Origin: Flavobacterium araucananum | Lineage (GTDB): Bacteria; Bacteroidota; Bacteroidia; Flavobacteriales; Flavobacteriaceae | DNA length: 64,000 nt | Reading direction: 5' to 3' | Assembly (NCBI RefSeq): GCF_002222055.1 | Contig: NZ_MUGS01000005.1 | Location: forward strand, 187,319-251,318 | Shown: in pieces, positions 53,239 through 61,344 of the stretch | Numbering within the stretch: the stretch's first letter is position 1 | How the letters are laid out: each line of letters opens with the position of its first letter | The notes under the pieces: generated by a model | Told to the model about the DNA's origin: nothing | The model's database searches: none | The model's input: only the letters and a program-made list of their open reading frames with translations | Translations under genes and position numbers: made by a program

Positions 53239-54207
53239 ATGAGTATAAAGACGTATCCGTTGCAATTTGAGCCCATTTTAAAAGATAGAATCTGGGGAGG
53301 AGAAAAGTTAAAAACAATTCTCAATAAACCAATCACTTCTAAGATAACAGGCGAGAGCTGGGAATTGTCGACCGTAGAAGGTGACGTGAGTGTTGTGTCT
53401 AATGGAGTTTTGAAAGGAAAATCATTGACAGAACTTATTGAGGAACTGCCAAACGAAATTTTGGGAACAAAAGTTCACGAACGCTTTGGGAAACAATTTC
53501 CGTTGCTTTTTAAGTATTTAGATGCTCGCGAAGATCTTTCGATACAAGTACATCCAAACGATCAATTGGCCAAAGAACGTCATAACTCTTTTGGTAAGAC
53601 AGAAATGTGGTATGTTACCCAAGCTGATCCAGATGCCAGAATCATCGTTGGGTTTAAAGAAGATTCTAGTAAAACCGAATATCTGAAACATCTAAATGAT
53701 GCTACATTGGTTTCTATTTTAGACGATGTAAAAGCAAAAGCCGGAGATGTTTTCTTTCTGGAAACCGGAACCGTTCATGCCATTGGTGCAGGATTGGTAG
53801 TAGCCGAAATTCAGCAAACATCTGATATTACCTATCGTTTATACGATTTTGATCGGGTAGATGCACAAGGCAATAAAAGAGAGCTTCATGTAGATCTGGC
53901 ACTTGATGCTATAAACTATAATAAAGTCGATACACAAAAAAAATATGAGACAAAAGCAAATACATCAAATGTAGTGGTAGATTGTCCTTATTTTACCACC
54001 AATTTTATTCCGTTGCAAGATAAAATTAATGTTGTCAAATCAGGAGAAACATTTACGGTTTATATGTGTATCGAAGGAACTTTTGAAATTGAATATCCGG
54101 AGTTTAAACAAACCTATATAAAAGGAGATACGATTTTGGTTCCCGCTGAGATAAATGCATTTATTTTAAATGGAAAAGCTTCAATTTTAGAAATTTACAT
54201 TTCATAG
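53239..54207 (+). CDS. manA: Mannose-6-phosphate isomerase, class I
   Basis: 322 residues. The cupin metal-site motifs are LSIQVHPNDQLA, GKTEMWYVTQA and FLETGTVHAIGAGLVVAEIQ, followed by DITYRLYDFDRVD. It links fructose-6-P and mannose-6-P, and so can feed GDP-mannose and GDP-fucose for the fucosyltransferases of the glycan locus, though it is 45 kb away. 59 bases separate it from the peroxiredoxin gene. Confidence 0.93.
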   Translation: MSIKTYPLQFEPILKDRIWGGEKLKTILNKPITSKITGESWELSTVEGDVSVVSNGVLKGKSLTELIEELPNEILGTKVHERFGKQFPLLFKYLDAREDLSIQVHPNDQLAKERHNSFGKTEMWYVTQADPDARIIVGFKEDSSKTEYLKHLNDATLVSILDDVKAKAGDVFFLETGTVHAIGAGLVVAEIQQTSDITYRLYDFDRVDAQGNKRELHVDLALDAINYNKVDTQKKYETKANTSNVVVDCPYFTTNFIPLQDKINVVKSGETFTVYMCIEGTFEIEYPEFKQTYIKGDTILVPAEINAFILNGKASILEIYIS

Positions 54208-54229
54208 CGCTTAATAAAAAGATTATATG

Positions 54230-54237
54230 TACTTTTG
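54230..54237 (+). promoter_or_regulatory. -7 box of the 88-residue protein gene
   Basis: TACTTTTG matches TAnnTTTG exactly and ends 27 bases before ATG 54265. It overlaps a TTG at 54235 that would otherwise extend the gene, which argues for the ATG start. Confidence 0.55.
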
Positions 54238-54264
54238 CAGTCGCAAATTAAAATTAAAATAAAA

Positions 54265-54531
54265 ATGGCAAACGTTAAAAATTTAAAGAAAGACATCAAC
54301 TTCGTATTAGGAGATATTATAGAGGCAGTTTACTTATTTGAAATGTCTACAACAGGAAGTCCTACTCCGGAAACAAATACTTTGATCGACGAAGCTATCG
54401 CTGCTTTTGATACTTTGATCACTAAAGTAAATGCTAAAAATGTTGAAAATAAAAAAGCACACTTCAAACAAATAAATGTTGAATTGGAACAAACTGCAAA
54501 TCAATTGATTGCTAAAATCAACGAATTGTAA
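54265..54531 (+). CDS. Small conserved-looking helical protein (88 aa)
   Basis: Not assigned to a named family. The product starts MANVKNLKKDINFVLGDI and is almost wholly helical with regular Leu/Ile/Val spacing, ending ETANQLIAKINEL. The strong start context, own promoter and even codon use look like a well-expressed gene. It lies just upstream of the first tRNA-Thr cassette. Confidence 0.8.
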   Translation: MANVKNLKKDINFVLGDIIEAVYLFEMSTTGSPTPETNTLIDEAIAAFDTLITKVNAKNVENKKAHFKQINVELEQTANQLIAKINEL

Positions 54532-54562
54532 GCAAAAAAAAGCAAAAAAAGTTTATTTTTTT

Positions 54563-54593
54563 TTTGGAAAAACGAAAAACAGGCTTATCTTTG
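54563..54593 (+). promoter_or_regulatory. tRNA-Thr promoter, copy 1
   Basis: TTTG at 54563-54566, a 19-base spacer, then TATCTTTG at 54586-54593: a full match to the Bacteroidota consensus, 15 bases before the mature tRNA. Confidence 0.85.
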
Positions 54594-54608
54594 CACCCGT
54601 AATGAGTC

Positions 54609-54682
54609 GCCAGCGTAGCTCAGTTGGCTAGAGCAGCTGATTTGTAATCAGCAGGTCGTGGGTTCGAGTCCCTCCGCCGGCT
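54609..54682 (+). tRNA. tRNA-Thr(UGU), copy 1
   Basis: 74 bases fold as a cloverleaf. The acceptor stem is GCCAGCG with CGCCGGC (A-C opposition at 4:69). The D arm is GCTC/GAGC and the anticodon arm GCTGA-TTTGTAA-TCAGC gives anticodon TGT. The T loop is TTCGAGT, and the T stem GTGGG/CCCTC has a U-U opposition. The 3' CCA is not encoded. Reads threonine ACA and related codons. Confidence 0.95.
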
Positions 54683-54686
54683 CAAC

Positions 54687-54720
54687 ATAAAACCATCACT
54701 TTTTAGTGGTGGTTTTATTT
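54687..54720 (+). terminator. Terminator after tRNA-Thr copy 1
   Basis: AAAACCATCAC pairs with GTGGTGGTTTT (one G-T pair) around a short loop and is followed by a T-rich run. From here to 54910 there is no gene; only AT-rich spacer was seen. Confidence 0.8.
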
Positions 54721-54918
54721 TTGGAATAAACTCAAAATTCAAATTTTATTTCTTTGCAATTAGCCTGGGATCTCTCTTATCATAAAAACAAAATGCGAAT
54801 AATTATTTTTTTTTAATTATTTAGGAGGTTTAAAAATACAAAGGATATTCATTTTGAGAGTTTTAGGAAATTAGATTTAATTTCTCAGAAAAATGCTTGG
54901 GAAAGAAGCGTATTTTTT

Positions 54919-54949
54919 TTTGGAAAAACGAAAAACATGTTTATCTTTG
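54919..54949 (+). promoter_or_regulatory. tRNA-Thr promoter, copy 2
   Basis: TTTG at 54919-54922, 19 bases, TATCTTTG at 54942-54949; same geometry and nearly the same sequence as copy 1. Confidence 0.85.
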
Positions 54950-54964
54950 CGCCCATAATGAGTC

Positions 54965-55038
54965 GCCAGCGTAGCTCAGTTGGCTAGAGCAGCTGATTTG
55001 TAATCAGCAGGTCGTGGGTTCGAGTCCCTCCGCCGGCT
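54965..55038 (+). tRNA. tRNA-Thr(UGU), copy 2
   Basis: Identical to the copy at 54609-54682, including the A-C opposition in the acceptor stem. Its promoter and terminator are also duplicated, so it is an independently transcribed second gene rather than part of a tRNA operon. Confidence 0.95.
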
Positions 55039-55044
55039 CAACAT

Positions 55045-55074
55045 AAAACCATCACTTTTAGTGGTGGTTTTTTT
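55045..55074 (+). terminator. Terminator after tRNA-Thr copy 2
   Basis: Same AAAACCATCAC/GTGGTGGTTTT hairpin as copy 1, with a longer uninterrupted T-run. Confidence 0.82.
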
Positions 55075-55127
55075 TTGGAATAAACTCAAATAACAGATTT
55101 TGGTTATTTAAGGGAAGCCTTTACTAA

Positions 55128-55163
55128 GAAAAAAACGTGCTGAGCATTCAGCGCGTTTTTTTA
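55128..55163 (+). terminator. Terminator-like hairpin with no gene directly before it
   Basis: ACGTGCTGA and TCAGCGCGT pair (one G-T) around a GCAT loop, flanked by A-run and T-run. It follows the second tRNA terminator by about 55 bases, so what it terminates is unclear. Confidence 0.7.
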
Positions 55164-55201
55164 GTTTAAAAGAGATAATTTTTTATATGAAGCATAATTC
55201 T

Positions 55202-55209
55202 TACATTTG
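55202..55209 (+). promoter_or_regulatory. -7 box of the small membrane protein gene
   Basis: TACATTTG matches TAnnTTTG exactly and lies 16 bases before ATG 55226 but inside the longer possible frame starting at 55187, which favours the shorter start. Confidence 0.5.
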
Positions 55210-55225
55210 TAAAAAATTAAGAAAA

Positions 55226-55561
55226 ATGCTACAGATTGAAGATGCTTCAGGTTATGAAGGAGTTGAACTAAAAAATGATCAACTCGCAAATGATTACGCA
55301 AAAGAGAGAACAGGAGAGCCCAATCTTTTATCCGTTTTAGGATTTTCGGGATTTGGTCTTGCCATTTTTTTAACGCTTGTTAGAATTATAGCAGAACCCT
55401 TTGTTGCAACCTTTATATATCCTGTCGAGAACGATGCCATGCCGGGTCTGGCAAATATTTTTGGACTCGTTTTTCTGCTCTTTTGGTTTATTTGTGCTAC
55501 GATACTCCTTTATTATATTTTATTCAGGGTTAGCTACAAATGTTTAAAAGAATTCAAGTAG
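55226..55561 (+). CDS. Small membrane protein of unknown function
   Basis: About 111 residues from ATG 55226. A charged N-terminal third (IEDASGYEGVELKNDQ) is followed by two membrane helices (LLSVLGFSGFGLAIFLTLVR and GLANIFGLVFLLFWFICATI) and a short basic tail. An in-frame ATG at 55187 would add 13 residues but overlies a promoter box. No family recognised; ends before a strong terminator. Confidence 0.65.
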   Translation: MLQIEDASGYEGVELKNDQLANDYAKERTGEPNLLSVLGFSGFGLAIFLTLVRIIAEPFVATFIYPVENDAMPGLANIFGLVFLLFWFICATILLYYILFRVSYKCLKEFK

Positions 55562-55581
55562 AATTCAAACCAATTTATAAC

Positions 55582-55614
55582 TAAAAACGCCCTGAATTCA
55601 GGGCGTTTTAGTTT
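55582..55614. terminator. Bidirectional terminator
   Basis: Perfect palindrome AAAACGCCCTGAATTCAGGGCG with T-rich flanks on both strands, between the plus-strand membrane protein gene and the minus-strand DUF4369 gene. Confidence 0.88.
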
Positions 55615-55640
55615 TATGGTTTAATTTTTTTAAGTTATTT

Positions 55641-56354
55641 CTATTGTTGTTCTTTTTTACGATCAGCAACATACTTCGTTAATTTCTTCCCGTAAAGAGA
55701 ATTCGCTACTTTAGGAGTCATTGATTTCTGAATGGTATCAAGAAATTTAATATTGATGTCGTAAATCTCGGATAAAGCAATATAAGGGGCTATTTCGTGA
55801 TCTTTGTTGTTAATGGCAAAGTTTGTAGCATACAAATATTTTCGTTTGATATTTGATTCTTGTTTTACATTAATGCTGTCAAGAGCTTTTTGATCTTGTC
55901 TTTTTATAGCATTAAACCTGGTCTCGACCATAGAAAGACTTTCGTCATTGAAACGAGAATTTATTTTTTTGTATTCGTCGTATAATTCCTGATTTTTAGA
56001 TCCGGTAATTTTGGCACCGTAAATAAAATTATCTAAGTTGGTATCGATGTTAATATTTCCCGGTTCAGCAAAAAATAAAATATTATTGTCTAATGAATTG
56101 GTTACACCACGATCCAGATATAAATAAAGCATTTCCGGAGACTCTAATTTTATGTCGCTTTCAAACGCTGAGTTCCCGTCTATCTTAATACTGTCTATAG
56201 CTACAAGGGATGTGTCAACGATTCTTTGAATATATAAAGTTCCGTTTTTTAATCCTTTTATATTTCCTGTAAGGTGCAAATTGTCAGTTGATTCTTTTTT
56301 GCTACAAGATGCTAACAGGGCAAGAGTAACAAAGGCAATAATTGATTTTTTCAT
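55641..56354 (-). CDS. DUF4369-domain lipoprotein
   Basis: 237 residues. The signal peptide ends in the lipobox LLASCSKKES, so the protein is lipidated and envelope-located. The N-terminal beta-rich half (NLHLTGNIKGLKNGTLYIQRI ... DSIKIDGNSAFES) is the DUF4369 pattern, usually found in front of thioredoxin-like domains. Here the C-terminal half is helical and lacks a thioredoxin CxxC, so it is a short variant. Confidence 0.8.
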   Translation of the reverse strand: MKKSIIAFVTLALLASCSKKESTDNLHLTGNIKGLKNGTLYIQRIVDTSLVAIDSIKIDGNSAFESDIKLESPEMLYLYLDRGVTNSLDNNILFFAEPGNINIDTNLDNFIYGAKITGSKNQELYDEYKKINSRFNDESLSMVETRFNAIKRQDQKALDSINVKQESNIKRKYLYATNFAINNKDHEIAPYIALSEIYDINIKFLDTIQKSMTPKVANSLYGKKLTKYVADRKKEQQ

Positions 56355-56472
56355 TGGTTTTTAGATTTTGCTGCAAAATAAAGAAAATAGTTTGAATGTA
56401 AGGAAGTAGTGTTTAAATTTTACTCAAAAATAAATCCCAATCTATTTCTAAATTGGGATTGCTATTTTTTTT

Positions 56473-57738
56473 CTAAACAGTTCTGTAATACTCGCTTTTG
56501 GCTTTTCTTATTTTCTTGTATTCTTCCCAGTTAAATCTGTTCAGAAACTCGGCAGCTTTTTGAGCTCCCCGAATAAAAAGGTCAATTTTTGCGTCATCGG
56601 TAAGATTAAAATTTAGCCAGTTGTGACTTCCGGTATCAATGTACCCTATTAGATTTCTAAAATCCGGATTTTTTCTTAAAAATTCAGAGTCATAACCATA
56701 TCTCGCAGTATCAAACATAGAGCTGATGACGTTTGTTATTTTTTCGTTTGCATTAATTTCATTTTTATCATAACCCAGTTTAATCCCAAAAGTAGGAGAG
56801 GCGGGAATAGAAAGATTCTCATGAAAGATGTCGATAGGAAAATTTGATATAATCCCTCCATCCATGAACATAATTTCTGATGGGACAGAAGTTCTCAAAC
56901 CTGTTGCATCGTTCCACCTGTTCCAGGATTCAATACCTGTGGGAATATTTTTTATTTTAAAAGGAGTAAAGAATAGCGGAATTGACATAGAAGCCCGCAC
57001 AAAATCAGCCGGATTTTGAATATCCGGATTCGAATAAAACAGATCAATCATTTTTGGGAAAATAATTTTACTTTCCGTTGTAATATCTGCTGCAATTATC
57101 GCTATTTCGCTCCAATGGTCAGGGCGATCATATTCGGCTCTGTCTCCAAGTTTAACTTTATTGATGCGAAATAATTTGTTTTGATCCGAAACACCTTTTT
57201 GACGTAAAGCTTTTAAGTCGGCATAATTTTTAATTCCCTTTTGCGAAAGTAAATTTGTCATCCATTGATGAAAATTGTTGCCGGGATTTAAGCCCAGATC
57301 GTCCTTAAAATTATCGACCACCTGATATCCTTTCATAATTAGTTTTAGATTGCTGGAATCGCTTAACAAAGCATCAATAAATTCTTTTGCATCATGATCT
57401 CCATCAACAAAATCGTATAAGTTTTTATTGCACAGGCAGTCTAATATCCATTCGGATTTTGGAATATCGATTGTGCCTGCCGCCGCCATTAGCATCGTAT
57501 TGATACTTCCGGCTGATGTTCCTGCTAAACTCAAAAACCGAATACCCATTTGTTCCAGAATATAAACATAACCAACCAGTGCGATGCCCAATACACCACC
57601 ACCTTCCTGGACAAGATCGACATACTGGTAATTGTTGGCATCTACAATATCCGAGAAATTTTTATCCTTGATTTGTTCTTTCAGCTCTTTTAGAATAGTC
57701 AGGATTTCTCCGTTTTCAGTAAATTTTATTTTATCCAT
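56473..57738 (-). CDS. Patatin-like phospholipase
   Basis: 421 residues. The patatin domain begins at about residue 45: oxyanion loop [13 protein letters not shown], nucleophile elbow [12 protein letters not shown], and the catalytic Asp in [15 protein letters not shown]. No signal peptide, so probably cytoplasmic or exported by an unrecognised route. Would hydrolyse acyl esters of lipids. The C-terminal 80 residues are helical. Transcribed alone. Confidence 0.88.
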   Translation of the reverse strand: MDKIKFTENGEILTILKELKEQIKDKNFSDIVDANNYQYVDLVQEGGGVLGIALVGYVYILEQMGIRFLSLAGTSAGSINTMLMAAAGTIDIPKSEWILDCLCNKNLYDFVDGDHDAKEFIDALLSDSSNLKLIMKGYQVVDNFKDDLGLNPGNNFHQWMTNLLSQKGIKNYADLKALRQKGVSDQNKLFRINKVKLGDRAEYDRPDHWSEIAIIAADITTESKIIFPKMIDLFYSNPDIQNPADFVRASMSIPLFFTPFKIKNIPTGIESWNRWNDATGLRTSVPSEIMFMDGGIISNFPIDIFHENLSIPASPTFGIKLGYDKNEINANEKITNVISSMFDTARYGYDSEFLRKNPDFRNLIGYIDTGSHNWLNFNLTDDAKIDLFIRGAQKAAEFLNRFNWEEYKKIRKAKSEYYRTV

Positions 57739-57870
57739 GATTTTTAGATTTAGGGATTGGTAATCACTTGTTTGATTTTTTTAGGATAAATAAAATTAAA
57801 GAAACCTTATTAAAAAGGGACTAAATCCTCGTTTTTTAATAAGGTTAAATTTATAAATTATTATTACAAA

Positions 57871-57907
57871 ACAAAAAAAAGCCCCGTAAGTTTAACTTAC
57901 GAGGCTT
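57871..57907 (-). terminator. Rho-independent terminator of htpG
   Basis: On the minus strand AAGCCTCGTAAG pairs with CTTACGGGGCTT apart from one mismatch around a TTAAA loop, then runs into eight T residues; 28 bases after the htpG stop. Confidence 0.85.
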
Positions 57908-57935
57908 GAATAATTGGGTTAAGATTTTAAAAACC

Positions 57936-59819
57936 TTATTTGATCATTTCAAAACTTCTTTTTACAAAAGCAGTCAAAGCTTCGCCTTTTAAAAGGTTTT
58001 GTGACAATTTAGCTAAGTCTAAAGCTTGTTTTACCAAATGTTCCTGATGCGTTTTGTCTTCAGTGTTCAGGATGTTTGTAGCCAAATCTGAATTTGTGTT
58101 TACAACCAGATTGTACATTTCAGGCATATTACCCATTCCAAACATTCCGCCACCACCAGATTGGCTCATTTCTTTCATTCTGCGCATAAATTCTGGTTGC
58201 GTGATGATAAACGGAGCAGCCTGGCTATCCATAGCTTCCAGTTGTACACTGTATGCTTTAGGAATATAAGCTTCTAATGAAGTTTTTAGCGTTTCTTTTT
58301 CTTCATCAGATAATTTAGAAATGGTGTTTTCGTCTTTTTTGATCAAGTTATCAACATGATCAGAATCTACACGAACAAAAGTTATCTCTTGGTTATCCCC
58401 TTCTATTTTTTGAATCAAATGCGAGATAATCGGAGAATCTAAAAGCAATACTTCGTATCCTTTGTCTTTTGCTGTTTGTATATAAGAGTGTTGCGCATCT
58501 TTGTTTCCGGCATACAGAACAACTAATTTTCCGTCTTTATCGGTTTGTTTGTCTTTTAAATTCTCTTTTAATTCTTCAAGAGTAAAATATTTATCATCAA
58601 CCGTTGGATACAATACAAAGGCACCTGCTTTTTCGTAAAATTTATCTTCAGAAAGCATTCCGTACTCTAAAACGATTTTGATATCGTTCCATTTTGCTTC
58701 AAAATCAGCACGATTTTCGTTGAACAACGCTTTTAGTTTATCTGCTACTTTACGGGTAATGTAATTTGAGATTTTCTTAACAGCACCATCTGCTTGCAAT
58801 CCTGAACGGGAAACATTCAAAGGGATATCCGGAGAATCAATAACACCTTTTAGCATCGTCAAAAATTCAGGTACAATTCCTTCTACATTATCTGTAACGT
58901 AAACCTGGTTTTGGTACAATTGAATTTTATCTTTCTGAATTTGCATATCCGATCCTAACTTAGGGAAATACAAAATTCCGGTTAAGTTAAAAGGATAATC
59001 TACATTTAAATGAATGTTGAACAACGGATCTTCAAATTGCATTGGGTACAATTCTCTGTAGAAGCTTTTATAATCTTCATCAGATAACTCAGTTGGTTGT
59101 TTAGTCCAGGCTGGATTTGGGTTATTGATTATATTGTCTACTTCTATAGTTTCGTTTATGTAATCCTCAGGAGCATCTTCCGGTTTTGGAAGTGTTTCTG
59201 TTCTTGTTCCAAATTTAATCGGAATAGGCATAAACTTATTGTACTTATTCAATAATCCGGTGATTTTAGAATCTTCAAGAAATTCAAGAGAATCTTCAGC
59301 AACATGCAGGATGATTTCTGTACCACGTGAAGTTTTGTCAGCAGGCTCTAAGGTAAATTCCGGGCTTCCGTCACAAGTCCAGTGTGCAGCTGGTTCGTCT
59401 TTGTATGATTTAGTGATGATTTCTACTTTTTCTGCAACCATAAAAGCAGAATAAAATCCAAGACCAAAATGACCAATAATTCCAGAATCCTTGGCAGAGT
59501 CTTTGTATTTGTCAAGGAACTCTTCGGCTCCTGAAAAAGCAACCTGGTTTATGTATTTTTCAACTTCATCAGCTGTCATACCCAGACCCTGGTCAATAAT
59601 ATGTATTTTTTTTCCTTCCTTATCAATTTTAATTTCGATAACCGGATTTCCATATTCTACCTTGGCTTCACCAATACTAATAAGGTGTTTTAATTTTAAA
59701 GTAGCATCGGTTCCGTTCGAAATTAACTCACGTAAAAAGATTTCGTGATCGCTGTACAAGAACTTTTTGATTAAGGGAAAGATGTTTTCTACCGAAACAT
59801 TAATTTTACCTGTTGTCAT
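57936..59819 (-). CDS. htpG: Molecular chaperone HtpG (Hsp90)
   Basis: 627 residues. The N-terminal GHKL ATPase domain has IFLRELISNGTDATLKLKHL, DQGLGMTADEV and IGHFGLGFYSAFMVA. Middle and C-terminal dimerisation domains follow, with SRSGLQADGAVKKISNYITRK as the conserved middle-domain stretch. Assists late folding and assembly of client proteins in the cytoplasm. The 200-base upstream gap shows no clear TAnnTTTG box, so heat-shock control may use another signal. Confidence 0.96.
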   Translation of the reverse strand: MTTGKINVSVENIFPLIKKFLYSDHEIFLRELISNGTDATLKLKHLISIGEAKVEYGNPVIEIKIDKEGKKIHIIDQGLGMTADEVEKYINQVAFSGAEEFLDKYKDSAKDSGIIGHFGLGFYSAFMVAEKVEIITKSYKDEPAAHWTCDGSPEFTLEPADKTSRGTEIILHVAEDSLEFLEDSKITGLLNKYNKFMPIPIKFGTRTETLPKPEDAPEDYINETIEVDNIINNPNPAWTKQPTELSDEDYKSFYRELYPMQFEDPLFNIHLNVDYPFNLTGILYFPKLGSDMQIQKDKIQLYQNQVYVTDNVEGIVPEFLTMLKGVIDSPDIPLNVSRSGLQADGAVKKISNYITRKVADKLKALFNENRADFEAKWNDIKIVLEYGMLSEDKFYEKAGAFVLYPTVDDKYFTLEELKENLKDKQTDKDGKLVVLYAGNKDAQHSYIQTAKDKGYEVLLLDSPIISHLIQKIEGDNQEITFVRVDSDHVDNLIKKDENTISKLSDEEKETLKTSLEAYIPKAYSVQLEAMDSQAAPFIITQPEFMRRMKEMSQSGGGGMFGMGNMPEMYNLVVNTNSDLATNILNTEDKTHQEHLVKQALDLAKLSQNLLKGEALTAFVKRSFEMIK

Positions 59820-59963
59820 ATTTTTATTATTTTTTAGTTTAAAGTGATGATTCTCATTTCTTCAAATAGAATACCAATGTATTTTTGGGTGACAAAATGG
59901 CGTAAGTGTTAATTTTGAAAGAAAAAAAGTAGATTTTAAAACCGAAGATGTTTCTACGAATTG

Positions 59964-59971
59964 TATCTTTG
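59964..59971 (+). promoter_or_regulatory. -7 box of the lipoprotein/OmpA unit
   Basis: TATCTTTG matches TAnnTTTG exactly, 51 bases before ATG 60023, in the divergent space with htpG. The -33 element is not clear. Confidence 0.5.
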
Positions 59972-60022
59972 TGCTATAATAATTGTTAAATAAGTAAGTA
60001 TTAACTTAAATAAAAGTACAAA

Positions 60023-60526
60023 ATGAAGAAAATTATTTTCATTTGCATGATCGCCACGATGTTATTCGCGTGTAAATCAGCTTCGTCTACAACTGCTTCA
60101 TCAGGAGCAACTACGCTATCGACTAAACTTGACAAATCGACTCAGGTAGCGATTAAAGGAAATTGGGTCTTAACCAATGTGTCTTATCCTGGTTCTGAAT
60201 ACATCAAGGTAAATTCTTTTGATCTTGCAGATTCTAAATGTTTTATTGGAAGTACCTGGAATTTTATCTCAAACAATAATAAAGGATCAATGGCTTTGAC
60301 AGCGCCAAGCTGTACGGCTTTTAACTCGCCAATTGTTTGGAGTATCAATAATCAGGGCATGTTTGTACTTAAAATTCTTGATGCTGGTATAAAAGCAAAA
60401 AAAGTAAGAGACGGATACTTATTAAAAGTTGCCGGTTTAACTGATAATTCATTTCAGTTAGTAGATAATATCAACGTTGGTGGACAGGTAAAAGATGTTG
60501 TATACCAATTTCAAAGAGCTAATTAA
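60023..60526 (+). CDS. Lipocalin-like lipoprotein
   Basis: 167 residues. The signal peptide ends in lipobox MLFACKSAS. A Ser/Thr-rich linker precedes a beta-rich domain with KGNWVLTNVSYPGSEYIKV, GSTWNFISNNNKGSMAL and DGYLLKVAGL, like the lipocalin-like family of Bacteroidota lipoproteins. It is 17 bases upstream of the OmpA-family lipoprotein gene, so the two are probably cotranscribed and work at the outer membrane. Confidence 0.78.
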   Translation: MKKIIFICMIATMLFACKSASSTTASSGATTLSTKLDKSTQVAIKGNWVLTNVSYPGSEYIKVNSFDLADSKCFIGSTWNFISNNNKGSMALTAPSCTAFNSPIVWSINNQGMFVLKILDAGIKAKKVRDGYLLKVAGLTDNSFQLVDNINVGGQVKDVVYQFQRAN

Positions 60527-60543
60527 AATTAAAAATATATAAT

Positions 60544-61239
60544 ATGAAAAAGATAACAGTATTAGGTTTAAGTAGTTTACTGGTTTTAGTAAGTTTCTTT
60601 GCAAGTTGCGATTCAGTAAAAAATGCAAATAATACACAAAAAGGAGCCGGAATTGGAGTAGTTGCAGGTGGTCTTATTGGAGGTATTTTAGGAAATAATT
60701 TAGGACACGGCGGAAACGCTGCTTTAGGTGCTGCTATTGGTGCTGCCGTAGGTGGTGGAACTGGTGCCCTTATTGGAAATAAAATGGACAAACAAGCTCG
60801 TGAAATTGATCAGGCTTTGCCAGGTGCTTCTGTAGAGAGAGTTGGTGAAGGAATTCATTTAACGTTAAATGAAAATTCTGTTCGTTTTGATACTAACAAA
60901 TCAACTTTGACAACTCAGGCAAAAGCAAATCTTGATAAATTAGTTCCTGTATTCAATGAGTACGGAGATACTGATATTCAAATTTTTGGATATACTGATA
61001 ATACAGGAAAGCCAGAATATAACTTAACACTTTCAGGACAAAGAGCTGCATCAGTGCAAGCTTATCTAGTTTCAAAAGGATTAAAATCAAGCCGTTTCAA
61101 AACTTCAGGTTTAGGAATTGCAGATCCAATTGCAACAAATGATACTGCCGAAGGAAAAGCACAAAACCGTCGTGTAGAGTTTTCTATTACTGCAAATGAC
61201 AAAATGGTAAATGATGCAAAAACTCAGGCTGGAAAATAA
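60544..61239 (+). CDS. OmpA-family lipoprotein with glycine-zipper segment
   Basis: 231 residues. Lipobox is SFFASCDSV. Residues about 35-80 form a glycine-zipper (GVVAGGLIGGILGNNLG, AALGAAIGAAVGGGTG). The C-terminal OmpA domain has FDTNKSTLTTQAKANLDKL, IFGYTDNTG, LSGQRAASVQAYLVSKG and QNRRVEFSI with the conserved Asp and Arg that bind peptidoglycan. Similar in layout to E. coli YiaD. Anchors outer membrane to cell wall. Confidence 0.92.
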   Translation: MKKITVLGLSSLLVLVSFFASCDSVKNANNTQKGAGIGVVAGGLIGGILGNNLGHGGNAALGAAIGAAVGGGTGALIGNKMDKQAREIDQALPGASVERVGEGIHLTLNENSVRFDTNKSTLTTQAKANLDKLVPVFNEYGDTDIQIFGYTDNTGKPEYNLTLSGQRAASVQAYLVSKGLKSSRFKTSGLGIADPIATNDTAEGKAQNRRVEFSITANDKMVNDAKTQAGK

Positions 61240-61263
61240 GTTTCAAGCGCAATAAAATTTCTT

Positions 61264-61297
61264 AAAAGCTGTTTCATAATTGAAGCAGCTTTTTTTT
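61264..61297 (+). terminator. Rho-independent terminator after the OmpA-family gene
   Basis: AGCTGTTTC pairs with GAAGCAGCT (one G-T pair) around ATAATT and is followed by eight T residues. Confidence 0.85.
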
Positions 61298-61326
61298 GAC
61301 TTTAGAAATTAAACATTGTAAATTTG
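61295..61326 (+). promoter_or_regulatory. Promoter of the ABC ATPase gene
   Basis: TTTG at 61295-61298, a 20-base spacer, and TAAATTTG at 61319-61326. It begins within the T-run of the preceding terminator and contains a TTG that could be mistaken for a start; ATG 61345 lies 18 bases downstream. Confidence 0.7.
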
Positions 61327-61344
61327 AACTCTCAAATACAACCC

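Noticed and set aside
60519..60791. Minus-strand Pro/Ala-rich ORF of 90 residues
   Set aside because: Simple complement of the glycine-zipper codons of the OmpA-family gene.
61324..61344. TTG start for the orphan ABC ATPase
   Set aside because: The TTG overlaps the -7 box TAAATTTG, so it cannot be transcribed from that promoter; ATG 61345 used.
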